Source: Membranipora membranacea | Taxonomy: Eukaryota; Bryozoa; Gymnolaemata; Cheilostomatida; Membraniporidae | Direction of reading: 5' to 3' | Length of the DNA: 64,000 nt | NCBI GenBank assembly: GCA_914767715.1 | Contig: OU612073.1 | Coordinates: 20,646,001 to 20,710,000 of the forward strand | Shown: positions 38,742 to 49,811 of the stretch, piece after piece | Position numbering within the stretch: the stretch's first letter is position 1 | Layout of the letters: every line of letters starts with the position of its first letter | Position numbers and translations under genes: made by a program | Notes under the pieces: model-generated | What the model saw: the letters and a program-made list of their open reading frames with translations, nothing else | Database searches by the model: none | What the model was told of the DNA's origin: nothing

Positions 38742-40334
38742 TTGAACAATATTCCTGATACTGGTGAATACTGTAACCCGGTACTACTTGCCTCATGATC
38801 ATACTCTCCAGTAACTATTCCAAAAAGCCCACTGGCTTTAGCAGGAAGTGAAAGGATGGGTATACATCCTGGTAGGATAAAAACAAAACCTGCCTAAAAG
38901 AACACATGCACCTTGGGCCTCGTGGTCATCTACCACCCTTTTGCCTTGCAGCACCCCTCTTACAGGATAAAGGCAAGCAATTGCTGAAAGAAACCCAAGG
39001 AAGCTGCAATATCTGCAATATGACTTTTCAGCCCGATCCACACGCCTTTCCGCACATAGGCTACTTGAATAAGCTTAAATTAGCTAGAATTGAGTACTAG
39101 CTAACATTAACTCATCTAGCTAAATTTAATTCAAGAAAATATTTACTCCTCTACGGTACTAGTCAATGCTAGATGTTTAGACACTTTGAATAGTTTTCAT
39201 TCTAACGTGGCACTGAGGCAACCATCACAGCAGCTGATTCAATTCATTTGTGCAATCACAACGTAAAATCGCAAAGCTCATGCAAAAACTACCAAACCTG
39301 ACAGGATCACATCTGATCAGACAAAAGACAATTTTGCCGATGCGATACATTGGAAAAAGCATCTTTTGTTCGATCAGATACTTTCACATTGCCCTTATTG
39401 CATATTATAAACATTCTCCTCTTGCAGGTGTAGTGAGAGTCTTGCTGCACAGATCCAGACTGCCACACTGTCATATCTTATATGTTGACTGCACGCTGCC
39501 AACTCATCACCTGCTGCAAAGAACACTTCAACAAATCTTGTCCGCATTCGTACGGCCATACGAGCTGAGCTGCAGTCTCAACCATCTTGATATTAGCCTC
39601 AAGTTCTGCATTCGGCGTGCAATGAGGTATTGTAAGGTCAACATGACATCGACATACATATTATGTAAATACCTACTAAGGATTTTCCTATGACTGTCTT
39701 CTGACCTGTACACAGTGCTGTGCTTGATATATTCTAGTGTTTTTTTTACTTGACTCTCATGTTTTAGTAGCAACTTTTCAGGCTGAATAAAAGGATTAAT
39801 TTTTTTGTTGAGGACATTGAGGTCAACATCGAGGTGCTATAGTTTTAATTTTGAGAAATCATCTGCTTAAATTTGTATCTTATTAAATACAATATAACCT
39901 ATCTTACAAGCTTTGTACCCATACCTTTCGCAAAATAAAACTCTTTCCTTGAATTGGCAAATAATACCGTTTCTGTTATATCGCTGATTAAGTCGCAGCA
40001 TAGATATCTAAATGGACATTACTAGCTAACACACAGGATTACTCTATATGAAATGATGAACAAACAGTGTTGCGGGCCGTAGCTAACCTTAATTGGCGAC
40101 TATCAAGTCATTAACAACCTGGTCAAATAGTTCACTGCTAAGAATTTCTTTGCCAGCCATCAAAAGTCAAATGTCTAGATGACTCATAAGGCAATTACTC
40201 TTCATCTGCAAATTGAAAAAGCGTTTCTATTGCTCATTGTATACCTCACTCTATGCGCAAGTTTATGTTTTATAACTATAAAAAAAACTATAAAATCTCC
40301 CAGAAGTTGTCATGACACGTAAAATGAGAGGACA

Positions 40335-40402
40335 ACTTCTTCTTATTTTTTTCCTTTGCCCCTCCCTTTTTTCTCTTTTCTCCTCCCTCTTTTCCCCACT
40401 CT
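40335..40402. repeat. Polypyrimidine tract
   Basis: Almost pure T/C on the plus strand (cccctcccttttttctcttt). It precedes a short fragment of the SINE head at about 40425-40450 on the minus strand (gctctacacactgagctatt). Confidence 0.75.
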
Positions 40403-40689
40403 CACCGAGAAGTTTATCCCCGAGCCCGCCGCCGCTCTACACACTGAGCTATTCAGCCACTCACGGAAATCCGTGGGCCGTGAGTGCTAATATACGCCAC
40501 TGCGGCCAACTGCTGCCGCAGTCAGAATAACCCAGCATGTCTTTGCCTGTCCCTGATGCTGCTTGTACTCAATCTGACATGCCAAGAGAGCGACTCAAGG
40601 AACAAGGTAAAATCTAGTGCCACATAATCATTCTTACCTACAGTTATATTAAAATATGGTTAAAACAATGAAACGGATGCCGGCTAGGA

Positions 40690-40960
40690 CAACACCCTGA
40701 CACCAGGGTCTAGCAGCAGGCAGTGAAAATTCAAATAGGATGTAGGGAACTGAAAACTGCTAAATGGAATTAGCTGGAGCTGGAGAAATACAATATTGAT
40801 GTAGCTGCACTGTGTGAGACTAGACTAAGGGGGATATGACAGCATAGTAGACCAAGGTTACACCTTCTTATGAAGTGGCAAAGGAGAAGCTGAGCGCAGG
40901 AGTTGGCTTTGCAATAAATAATTCAATTGCAGGTCAACCCGGAATAATCCATGCATCAAG
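40690..40960 (+). mobile_element. LINE endonuclease (APE-type) remnant
   Basis: Conceptual translation around 40774-40830 gives ELEKYNIDVAALCETRLR, the hallmark of the LINE-encoded AP endonuclease. Further on come YTFL, a stop, SGKGEAERR and AGVGFAINNSI in shifted frames. It is broken by stops and frameshifts, so it is an old dead copy sitting inside pseudogene copy IV. Confidence 0.75.
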
Positions 40961-42676
40961 TGTCTAGGAAAGCAAAAAACAACCACTGCTCATATCAAAG
41001 CTTTACCATTGCAATGAACAAAAAAAGTAGATTTTTTCGCACAATGACATTATTGAATGGTGTAACCTAATTCAAAGTGCAATAATCCAAGGTCTAGAAG
41101 GGTCTGGAGTATGTTATATCCCTTGTCATGGATTCACATTTAAATGATGATCCACTGACTGTATAACAGTAAGCCCATCCCGGGCTCACCTAGGACAATT
41201 ACAAGCCTGCTCTACTACACTAGAAATTAGCAAAAAACAGTATTGGACAACAGTAGCGCAGTCAAAGATATTTTAGTGTTAACAGTAACAGGGGAGATAG
41301 CGTACTCTAGACCCTTCTGCCACAAAATGCAACATGTCTTGTCATTACTGTTCAGTGTTTGAGTACCTACCAAAACTTTCTTCTGTTTTTTTGCCCCAGC
41401 CAGTCAAAGAGAAGCTGCCAGAGTTATCTGTAAATAATTAATAATCAGTCACCAATTAGTCCTGTCAATGCATATCTCTTGTCAATATAAAAAATTCAAA
41501 TATCTGATGACTACAGAGTTTATGGCTGTAAGATAGATATGTGTATGGATTACTATAACGAGAAATTGCGAGAAATCACCTAAGGTCAAAAACCATCATC
41601 AACGCAACACTCCATTTTAAACGTAGTAACAGAACAATAACTAGCTTATAATCACAAACACCTTTTTTTCCTCGTTCCACCTAGTCAGAGGTAACAAAAT
41701 TGACCTTCTTTGGTCATTTCTCTTTTGAAGCAACAACCAATCAGAAACAACTTATTGGCTAGACATTGCGCAATGAGCAACATCTTCACATTTTCAGTAA
41801 GAACCAGCTTGGCCCAGTGCATTTTGGGAAACCATGCATGTGACGTACCATCCACAGTGGCCTCATACCACTGTGGGAGTGACTCAAAATTCTCACTTAC
41901 TAGTATTCAAACCCATATGCCTGTTGCCGACTCATCATGGAAGCCTGTTCTGTAATTCACTGACCATATTATGTCAATGTAGTATGGATGCTTTCTGTAA
42001 AAAGCTGCTTGGTGGAGAAGGTGTTCGTTTATAGCTGTGCTGATCACGTGCAGAACAAATACAGTCACTCCAATGGCCAGCTGAAACGTAGTCAGCCTAC
42101 AAACAGAGGAAAGTTGCATATTATTATGTGTTGTGTGATTTATGTTGATCTGTTTGACTCATTCACTAATTGCAATTGTACTGGAAAAGAGAGGAAATTT
42201 TCTTGAACTATAGTTGAATACCATTCAGGATTGGGCATCCATTTTGATCACAACGATAATAAAGTACAACTGGCACACACACTTCACACTTTGGTATAAT
42301 ATAAATATTAAATTTCCTAAAACAGCATAGCTCGTGGATCAACTAAATAAACCTTTCCCGTAAAACCTCACTATAAAGTCAACTGACTGATAAGTAAACT
42401 GCTGTGTTTAAAAAAAAAAATGTTTCTCATTTACATGTCACCACACACCTATTCAACCTATTCAAAGGCATAACCTCTGTAATCAATCTATACTAGTGTA
42501 AGTACGTGATAACTAATACATTAATATGAAATTTTATATTATGATGTTTTAACAATTTTAGCTGATAATGCCCTACTTCTCTAATTTACTTGATGAGATT
42601 ATTTTAGATTTTCATATTTTAGAGTTTTAGATTTTTGACATTCAAGTGCTTGATTTGGGGATTTTCGTTTCATTTT

Positions 42677-42940
42677 AATGGTTACTCATCCCCATTGTCA
42701 AGTGATGCGGACTGGAAACAATAGAAAGATCAACAAGCAATAATGCAACTTTGGGAGACCATAAGTTAATTGTTGAATGACCACTGTCTTGACAAGATCA
42801 ATCGATGCCGCTGCCTTTAAAGATTCAAAATCCAATTAAAATTTATTTTAATGGTTGTTCATCCCTAATCTCAAGCAAAGCTGAAGAGAAACAATATAAA
42901 GATCAACAAACTATGATGCCACTTTGGAGAACAAAAAGAA
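42677..42940 (+). repeat. Imperfect direct duplication of about 90 bases
   Basis: 42677-42770 and 42848-42940 share atggtt.ctcatccc, gaaacaata.aaagatcaacaa and atgc.actttggga. It lies upstream of the TATA box at 43101. Confidence 0.6.
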
Positions 42941-43100
42941 AGTTAGGATGTCGAAAGATCACTATCTTAGGAGGAACGATAGTTTTACCAGAATAGGAAA
43001 TGTTCAAGAACTCTTTAGAAAGATAATTTTGCAATAATGTCGTCATTTAAGCGACTCCTAAGATCGAATTAGAACGAATAGGAACGAAACCTGCTGTGAC

Positions 43101-43108
43101 TATATAAA
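43101..43108 (+). promoter_or_regulatory. TATA box (candidate)
   Basis: TATATAAA on the plus strand, 111 bases before an ATG that opens a short frame ending at a good splice donor. There is no independent evidence of transcription. Confidence 0.35.
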
Positions 43109-43218
43109 CAGCTACAGAGACACTAAACAGAAGCTCATTTTCGGAACAGCCTTGACGAACGTTGTGTTATGTGCAATTTGCTTAGATTAAAATTTTTTGG
43201 AATAATTATAATTTAATA

Positions 43219-43585
43219 ATGTATATTCCACATCAAGAACTTGGTGAGATTATTGAATTACTCAGAATAATGCATATTGAATTCCGGACGAAGGGAGCAT
43301 GCAGCTTTCCGTCAGTGAAATTGACAAGGTAAGTTTATCACAGTTGTGAATACTCTTATCAATGTTGTGTGGCAATATTCAAGGTTGAAATTTGTTTGAT
43401 AAAACAATTATTATAAAGCTCCAGTTCAAGGCAAAGTTAAGTCCTTGGTTATATCAACTGATCATCAATTATAATTTGGTGAAGCTCCATTGTTATTGGC
43501 GAGTCTGCCATTTGTAATTTCCTGCAGAGGATCAAGTGAATCTTGTGTCTTATTGAAGGTGAAGTATTCAATACTCAAACATTGA
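43219..43585 (+). CDS. Candidate two-exon small gene, unknown
   Basis: The frame MYIPHQELGEIIELL... runs from ATG 43219 to a consensus donor (ACAAG|gtaagt) at 43329. A clear acceptor (tttcctgcag) ends at 43527. Joining the two keeps the frame for 18 more codons to TGA at 43583-43585, giving 55 residues. I recognise no family and see no signal peptide or membrane segment. It lies antisense in the large TM1-to-N-tail intron of pseudogene copy IV and has no counterpart in other copies, so it may belong to an inserted element. Chance is a real alternative. Confidence 0.25.
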
Positions 43586-43867
43586 GTTGTCCTGGCGAGC
43601 ATTTAGCCAGAGGAATGCCGGTCATTGTATTACAAGTCGCGCTACCTTTTGATTTAATCCAATATTTCATAACTGCAGTCATATTAATCCTTATTACCCA
43701 TAATTTCATTTCATATTTTAATTTTAGACGATCGTTTTACTTTTCGAGTACGGGCAACCACTTGTTCGTAACTTAACTACATTTTTAGGCCTAACCGTTG
43801 CAAGGCACACATAATCAAGTTAGTGATCGCTTATGTGGATTCAGAGGTCCATAAAGTTGAGAGTGCT

Positions 43868-43917
43868 AACCATTACACAATTATACAATCACACCATTAC
43901 ACCATTACACAATATAG
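43868..43917 (+). repeat. (ACCATTACAC)-like short tandem repeat
   Basis: A few imperfect copies of a decamer built on cattacac. Simple sequence. Confidence 0.6.
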
Positions 43918-45578
43918 AACCGACACGATAATTATAGTATTAATATTTGAATTATAAATTTATATAATAAACACAAGAAGTGTGCAGGACGGGGCGTAAT
44001 GCTCCTGTTATCAATACAAAGGTTAGGAGAGCGTGCGTTATTCGTATCTCACACTAGCCTTGTCACAGCTACTTGTTTTGTTGCTGGTTGACAAGGCTAA
44101 ATCTATACACTTACAGGGCCTTACAAGTCACCATCTATGGCCATCAAAAAAGAAAACGCCTACCTACTTGTATCATTTTATAAGTCACCTTCACTTATGA
44201 GTGCGGTGACTTCATTACGAGGTTTTGCGGTATCTCAAAGAATGAGGGTGCATGATAAGAATATAAGATGAGCAATATTTTTATATCCACTTCACTAAAA
44301 CTTCACTTCCACGGTGAGCTGAGAAAAGAACCTGGTGATGAGTTTCGTGATCTACCGATACCCTTTCTACCAAGGTGACTAACCAACATAATTCAGATCA
44401 GTTAGTAATATGTAATATCTATCAATCAATTGGATAAAGCAACACTTATGTGACAGAACGGAGTTGATTATGCAGCTTTGACTCACCCTTTCATTATCTT
44501 CAGACGTATCTCTGTGTATTGAGCACCCCTAGTTGATGATGGCTGCTGCTGAAGAGTGATAGTAATATACTGCTGTGTTTGTGGTACAGCTACTACCTGA
44601 GGCTGCTGTGTTCTTCTTGAATGATGACAAAAGCTTCTGTACTTCACCCAAACCTGGATATAAAATGTGCAAACCTGTAGGTGAAAGGGGCAAAGTTATT
44701 TATTACGTATATTCATTGGTCGATGTGGGGATTCAACTGAATAAAAGACATGCTAAGCACCTTTAGAACAAGTTAAGAAAATTTCAGGCACTTTTGGCTT
44801 CGATCTTGCGTCTAGGCTAAACATCTAATAGGTCCGAACACAGCAATGCAAGTTTGGCAGATGCTCAATTATTACTATATACACCTCAATCCTCTGAGGA
44901 TCAGCTAAGGTTTTAATGTTAACCACGTGATGTCGCGCAAACACATCTCTACTCTGAGATTGTAGCCACAAATCAAACTGCTGAGGATCAGCTGAGGTGA
45001 CTGCGGGACTATACATGTCATCAATGGACATGATGTGGAAACCTCCAGGAATGCAACAGCGTAGTGTGTTTTGCCTCTGAAACCAAATCTCTGTACAGCA
45101 GAACGGACTTACTGATGTTGATCTGTGGAATGAGTCAGGCGTTGTACTTGTTACGGAAATCAAGGAGCCAATTTGACTCTCTGTTACACTTTATACACAG
45201 GGAACTAATGACACGAGAAAAATCAGCCAAATGTGACCATTTTCCCTGATGTGACATTAATGGTATTTTTGTGATTTATATTTCCTGGACATTAAATAAA
45301 GGTCGATGTTATTTTAGCGATTTAAAGAGCAAACATAGTTCAATGTATGAGACATTGTAATACCTTTCGAGACTTGGAGCCACACATCGTACAAACTTGA
45401 GAAGTGCAAAGACAAAGCACATAACTGTCCTTATTTTGAGAGGACTAAATCAACACAAAACAGGATCTTTTTTTTTCACAGAAACAATAACTGGGATACG
45501 TTCACATCAATAAATGCATCTAAAAGGATTTTCTTATAATATATATTATATTCATGTGAACTGAAAAAAAGTTTCAAA

Positions 45579-45808
45579 ATGCCATGGTCAAAATTCCATT
45601 GGGACAAAATGCCAGTGACATAATGCCATTGCCATAATGCCATGGCTATAATGCCATAGGTGATAACACCACTGAACACTATACCAATGCCAAAATACCA
45701 GTTGTACATAACGCCAGTTGTGTCAAAATACCAGTGGACATAAAGCCATATTGGACATAATACCATTCGGGACAACATACCATATCCCAAAACACCATTG
45801 CCATAATG
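45579..45808 (-). repeat. ATGCCA-rich repeat, tandem copy next to the inverted pair
   Basis: Repeated short phrases such as aaaatgccagtgacataatg make up this block. It is a direct partial copy of 45897-46133. The open frame through it (HWYFDTTGV) comes from the repeat and is not treated as a gene. Confidence 0.8.
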
Positions 45809-46245
45809 TTATTTTACTTTTGTTTATTACAATTTAACCAAGGTTGGTAATGGCGGTGTTATCCAATCTAGTGTTCCTCTTGTTCAGGTACCTGGCCATA
45901 ATGCCATGGTCAAAATGCCATTGAGACAAAATGCCAGTGACATAATGCCTTTGCCATAATGCCATGGCCATAATGCCATAGGTGATAACACCAGTGAACA
46001 CTATACCAATGCCAAAATACCAGTTGTACAAAACGCCAGTTGTGTCAAAATACCAGTGGACATAAAGCCAGATTGGACATGATACCATTTGGGACAACAT
46101 ACCATATCCCAAAATACCATTGCCATAATGCCAAAATATGTAACCAAAGGAGATCAAGCTACACTGTATTTCTTTGTGTCTTAGCTGTATTACGGCTGCG
46201 AGTTGCTCGTTGAGAGTAGGCGGTGGCTCAGCTGTAAGTCATAAA
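45809..46245 (-). repeat. Left arm of a 430-bp inverted repeat
   Basis: It matches the reverse complement of 48247-48675 over its whole length with few differences, including ccaaaggagatcaagc and gctgcgagttgctcg. It holds the ATGCCA-rich repeat core. About 2 kb separate the arms. Confidence 0.85.
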
Positions 46246-46499
46246 GTTTCTTCGTTCAATTTCGATGATATCTGGGGTTTGTTTGGGTCCACAAACTGAG
46301 AGCTAGCGACTTGTAACAAATATTTCCCAACTATTCTCTAGAATGATATGACAATAACTCTGTATTACTACCAACTTTTTTTTGAAAGCCAAGTCTTGAC
46401 TCATCGCTGCCCTAGAGTCTCATGCTACTAATGACTTGATAAGACTACAAAAAGAAAAAATCTGTTCACCCAAAATGAACTTTATGGTCATGGCCATGG

Positions 46500-46620
46500 C
46501 AGGGCGTATATTCTAAAAACTTTCACTCACTGACTTTTTAGAGATGAGCATAATGATCGGGCGCAGCCCAATCCACACGCCGTAGGCGGGGAGGGTGTGG
46601 GTGTGTCAATACACCGGGCT
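46500..46620. repeat. Dispersed repeat, inverted relative at 51,540-51,660
   Basis: The block containing actgactttttagagatgag and cataatgatcgggc is found reversed at about 51545-51655. Its termini are not defined. Confidence 0.65.
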
Positions 46621-46639
46621 TTTGATTGGCTTGTCCAGC

Positions 46640-46836
46640 TCAAGGCCAAAAGTCAAACTCTGTATGTACCGTAATTCCTCACTTATAAGACATCCCCCCT
46701 TGGGAAAAGTGAAAATGCTCCAGTTATAAAGCATCCATTTGAAAAAAATCTGTCATTGTTGGGATTCGAATCCACAACATTCTTAATAAGCAGTGATCAC
46801 TAGGCAGACGCTCTACACACTGAGCTATTCAGCTTC
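46640..46836 (-). mobile_element. tRNA-derived SINE
   Basis: Read on the minus strand it begins gctgaatagctcagtgtgta (A box), then has B box GGATTCGAATCC (46762-46773) and a tail with tgctttataactggagca and a final tacggtacatacag. A second copy of the same design stands on the plus strand at 50,802. Confidence 0.8.
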
Positions 46837-46838
46837 GC

Positions 46839-47540
46839 TTGCACAATGTAATCAAGGATTTTTTCAGATATTCTTCCCCCTCATATCGACTGTTAGAAAA
46901 TTATCTTTTAAATAAAAAGCAGTTTGTCTTGGCAAATGAATTAAAGTCGGTTTTACTGCCTGTCATGATCGGTGCTCCCCAGTGTTCGGTTCTTGGGCCA
47001 GCACTATTTATAATTCATAATATTGACCTTTTAAATGCATCACCTGCTCTAAATTGAATACTAATATTTTTAGTACTGAGCCACGAAGAGAAATTTACCT
47101 CTGATAAATGAATGGTGTATCACAAACTGTCTTGTGATAAACTATGAGAAAAACTTTTTGAAACCCCTAACAAAATTTTTAACCAGAAGATTAAAAGCTC
47201 ATATTTAGGAACTATTTTAGAAGAAAAAGGAACAACATAACTTTCCATGAACATTTGAGAAGCCTGAAAAAGGAATTAAATTTAACCCTGATGATGAAAC
47301 AAGCACTCGGTCCAGCATTATAATTAGAGTTCTGGGGCGACGCAAGTGATAGCCAGATACGACTCTACAAAAAAATGCTCTGCGTGTCATCAAGGGAATT
47401 AGACCAGGGGTCACATTTCTAATAATTTTGAAAAGCTGAAACTTATACCATTACAAATGCCTTTTGAATACAGAATTTTGAAACTTTTATTAAAATCATA
47501 CTCAATTCAAAATAGTTTGAATATGATAACAAGCCATGAA
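46839..47540 (+). mobile_element. Decayed LINE reverse transcriptase fragment
   Basis: The frame 46839-47057 contains GAPQCSVLGPALF, the degenerate form of the RT block normally read G-PQGSVLGP-LF. Further downstream in broken frames comes QKNALRVIKGI, matching the LINE C-terminal QKRALRII block. Multiple stops show that it is dead. It lies between the two arms of the 430-bp inverted repeat. Confidence 0.8.
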
Positions 47541-48246
47541 AACAACGCTTGATCAAACAAACTTGAATTTATTAAAACAAATAACAAGCAAGGAGAGAGG
47601 TCCTTGTTCATTTTGGGAGTTTGGGCAGGGCCAGGGTGCTAACTCACAGTCGGGTTGGTTGGGCGTCTCTGGTCAAGTGGTGCATAGCAGATACGATGGG
47701 CACTAAGGGATAAAACATATCAGAAAAGTTTACACTTGTTGCTATTAAAAAGAAAAACTAGGCATTGTAATATGTTGCCAAATGTCTCGGTATTAGGTAG
47801 AAAGCTATGAACAAGATATAAGAAAGTATCCAAATACAAAGATAATCATTATGACTGTTCTAGAAATGGCCTTGCCTCAGATGTTTGTGTAGGTTAAGTA
47901 GAATTTGTCAATTTTTCAGTGTCTTGACGCTGCTTGTATTTTATGCTAAGCTGCATACTCATGAACTCATGATCAGAGTTTTCATACACTATGTTCAATC
48001 ATGCTAGCCTTCATGATGCCGGTAATAGCATCAGACAAGACCAGTCAAAACCCTTCAAGCCAAGACATAAAGTTGGTGAAATTTAGAGAGTCAATCAATT
48101 TGCCATAACCCACAGAGTTGACGGCGCAATATTTAGCTGCAATTTCTGCAGCACACACTAGCCTTCAGTACAATGGGGCCCAACAAACCCCAGAGAAAAA
48201 AATTCAAACGTAGAAACTTAGAAGTGGACAGTGAAGGAGTTGGGTC

Positions 48247-48675
48247 TAACCAGCTGAACCACTTCCTACCCAGACCGAGCAACTCGCAGCTGTAATATGA
48301 CTAACAAAAAACAATACAGCGTGGCTTGATCTCCTTTGGTTACATATATTGGCATTATGGCAATGGTATTTTGGGATATGGTATGTTGTCCCAAATGGTA
48401 TCATGTCCAATCTGGCTTTATGTCCACTGGTATTTTGACACAACTGGCGTTTCGTACAACTGGTATTTTGGCATTGGTATAGTGTTCACTGGTGTTATCA
48501 CCTATGGCATTATGGCCATGGCATTATGGCAAAGGCATTATGTCACTGGCATTTTGTCTCAATGGCATTTTGACCATGGCATTATGGCCAGGTACCTGAA
48601 CAAGAGGAACACTAGATTGGATAACACCGCCATTACCAACCTTGGTTAAATTGTAATAAACAAAAGTAAAATAAG
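48247..48675 (+). repeat. Right arm of a 430-bp inverted repeat
   Basis: Reverse-complement partner of 45809-46245. The 107-codon frame in it (48326-48649) is nearly identical to the one in the left arm, showing the arms are recent or homogenised. Its composition is repeat-driven. Confidence 0.85.
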
Positions 48676-48980
48676 ATCTGCTACTCTCATTACCAGTTAA
48701 CCTGCCATACAGTAGAACCATTTATAATAATGGAAGCTATTATATAACAATTTAAGTACAGCCCAAGTATAACATTGATAAGGTTATCTGGCTATCTCTT
48801 ATATTGCGAATACCAGATGTAAAATAAGTTGAAATAGAGAGGGTTAGAACATTGAATATGAATCATTCCGATCTTGATGGGCCATGAAACATCAACATTT
48901 CTATGATAAAAATAAAGTCATGGAGAAATGGACACCACATAAACACAAAGCATTACTAGATGTATTTCACATAATAATAA

Positions 48981-49075
48981 TGCATGATGCAATGTAACCC
49001 CCCCCCCCCCCCGCAAAATCTGAATTTTAGGTTCACCTAAAATTCAGATTTTGCGAGGGTTACATTGCATCATGC
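48981..49075. repeat. Hairpin with a C16 tract in one arm
   Basis: The left arm (48981-49032) and right arm (49035-49075) pair through gcaaaatctgaattttaggt and tgcatgatgcaatgtaac. The left arm carries about 16 C where the right has only gcgaggg, so the C run expanded after the hairpin formed. Confidence 0.9.
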
Positions 49076-49811
49076 ATCATGCATACCTTCGATGTTGTTT
49101 GGGAATAGAGCGCTATGAAAATCTATTATACTCTAAGCGATTAAAAAAAAAAGCAACCCCAAGAGTATCCATCTTGATGAGGGTGTAAATTCACATGAAA
49201 CAAGCATATAAAACATTGATTCCACAAGATTCCGAAAATGGAAAGATTGTTGGAGCTGCATATGATACGTTTTCTACCTTTATAGTAAGTAATATGGGGA
49301 AACCTTTATTATCGTATATTTATTTAGTTTATTTAGAGGGCACTGTTCTGTTAGTACAGTGATTAAATTACTGAGCTGGAAGAGTGAAAATATATCAAGT
49401 ATAGCCTGTTCACTTGGGGCTTACTGTTGATGACTACAATTTTGAACTACATAATCATAATCTTGTGGTAAACCCTTCCTTTTACTATCTACAAATAATA
49501 CAGATAATGAATAGCAAGAATGTTACAAGTTAGCAACTTACTAAAGTTCTTTGAACAAAAAATATAGCAATAGTAAAAATGAACCTCAAACAGCAGCTCA
49601 GGTCTTACATGGGAAAACAATCCAGTTCTGTCTGCGAGGCTCCGACAGGTGCTCCATCAGACTGGTTGACAGCATTAACAGGTGCTTGTGTACCCGACCC
49701 AGTATACCATGGTATAGACTGATATGTATGCTGTGATGATACAAAGGTAGGCTGCTGTGCTAGCGGAACTGTGGTGGGAACATTATATTCTGAAGTAGTG
49801 TGACCTGGTGG

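Larger units (their letters stand above)
37983..44653 (-). pseudogene. CD20/MS4A-like copy IV, decayed
   Basis: Exon remnants: N tail 44653-44487, TM1 42096-41901, TM2 41427-41371, loop 38594-38482, TM4 38121-37983. Lesions, each seen directly: the ATGGAT start is lost (GTCATCATTCAAG where others have GTCATCATGGATAATTC); TGA replaces the Gly codon of WVGIL (41907-41909); TGA replaces the Gly codon in TM2 (41404-41406); no TM3 exon can be found; the loop exon is one base off phase; and the TM4 exon has lost about a dozen bases, removing AWLAID and bringing a TAG into frame. The C-tail exon is deleted. Splice sites remain recognisable. Its introns are swollen by LINE and other insertions. Confidence 0.9.

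Noticed and set aside
48326-48649. Near-identical 107-codon frames at 45834-46157 and 48326-48649 as a conserved gene pair
   Set aside because: They lie in arms of an inverted repeat made of short ATGCCA-type phrases; identity comes from the repeat, with no gene structure.
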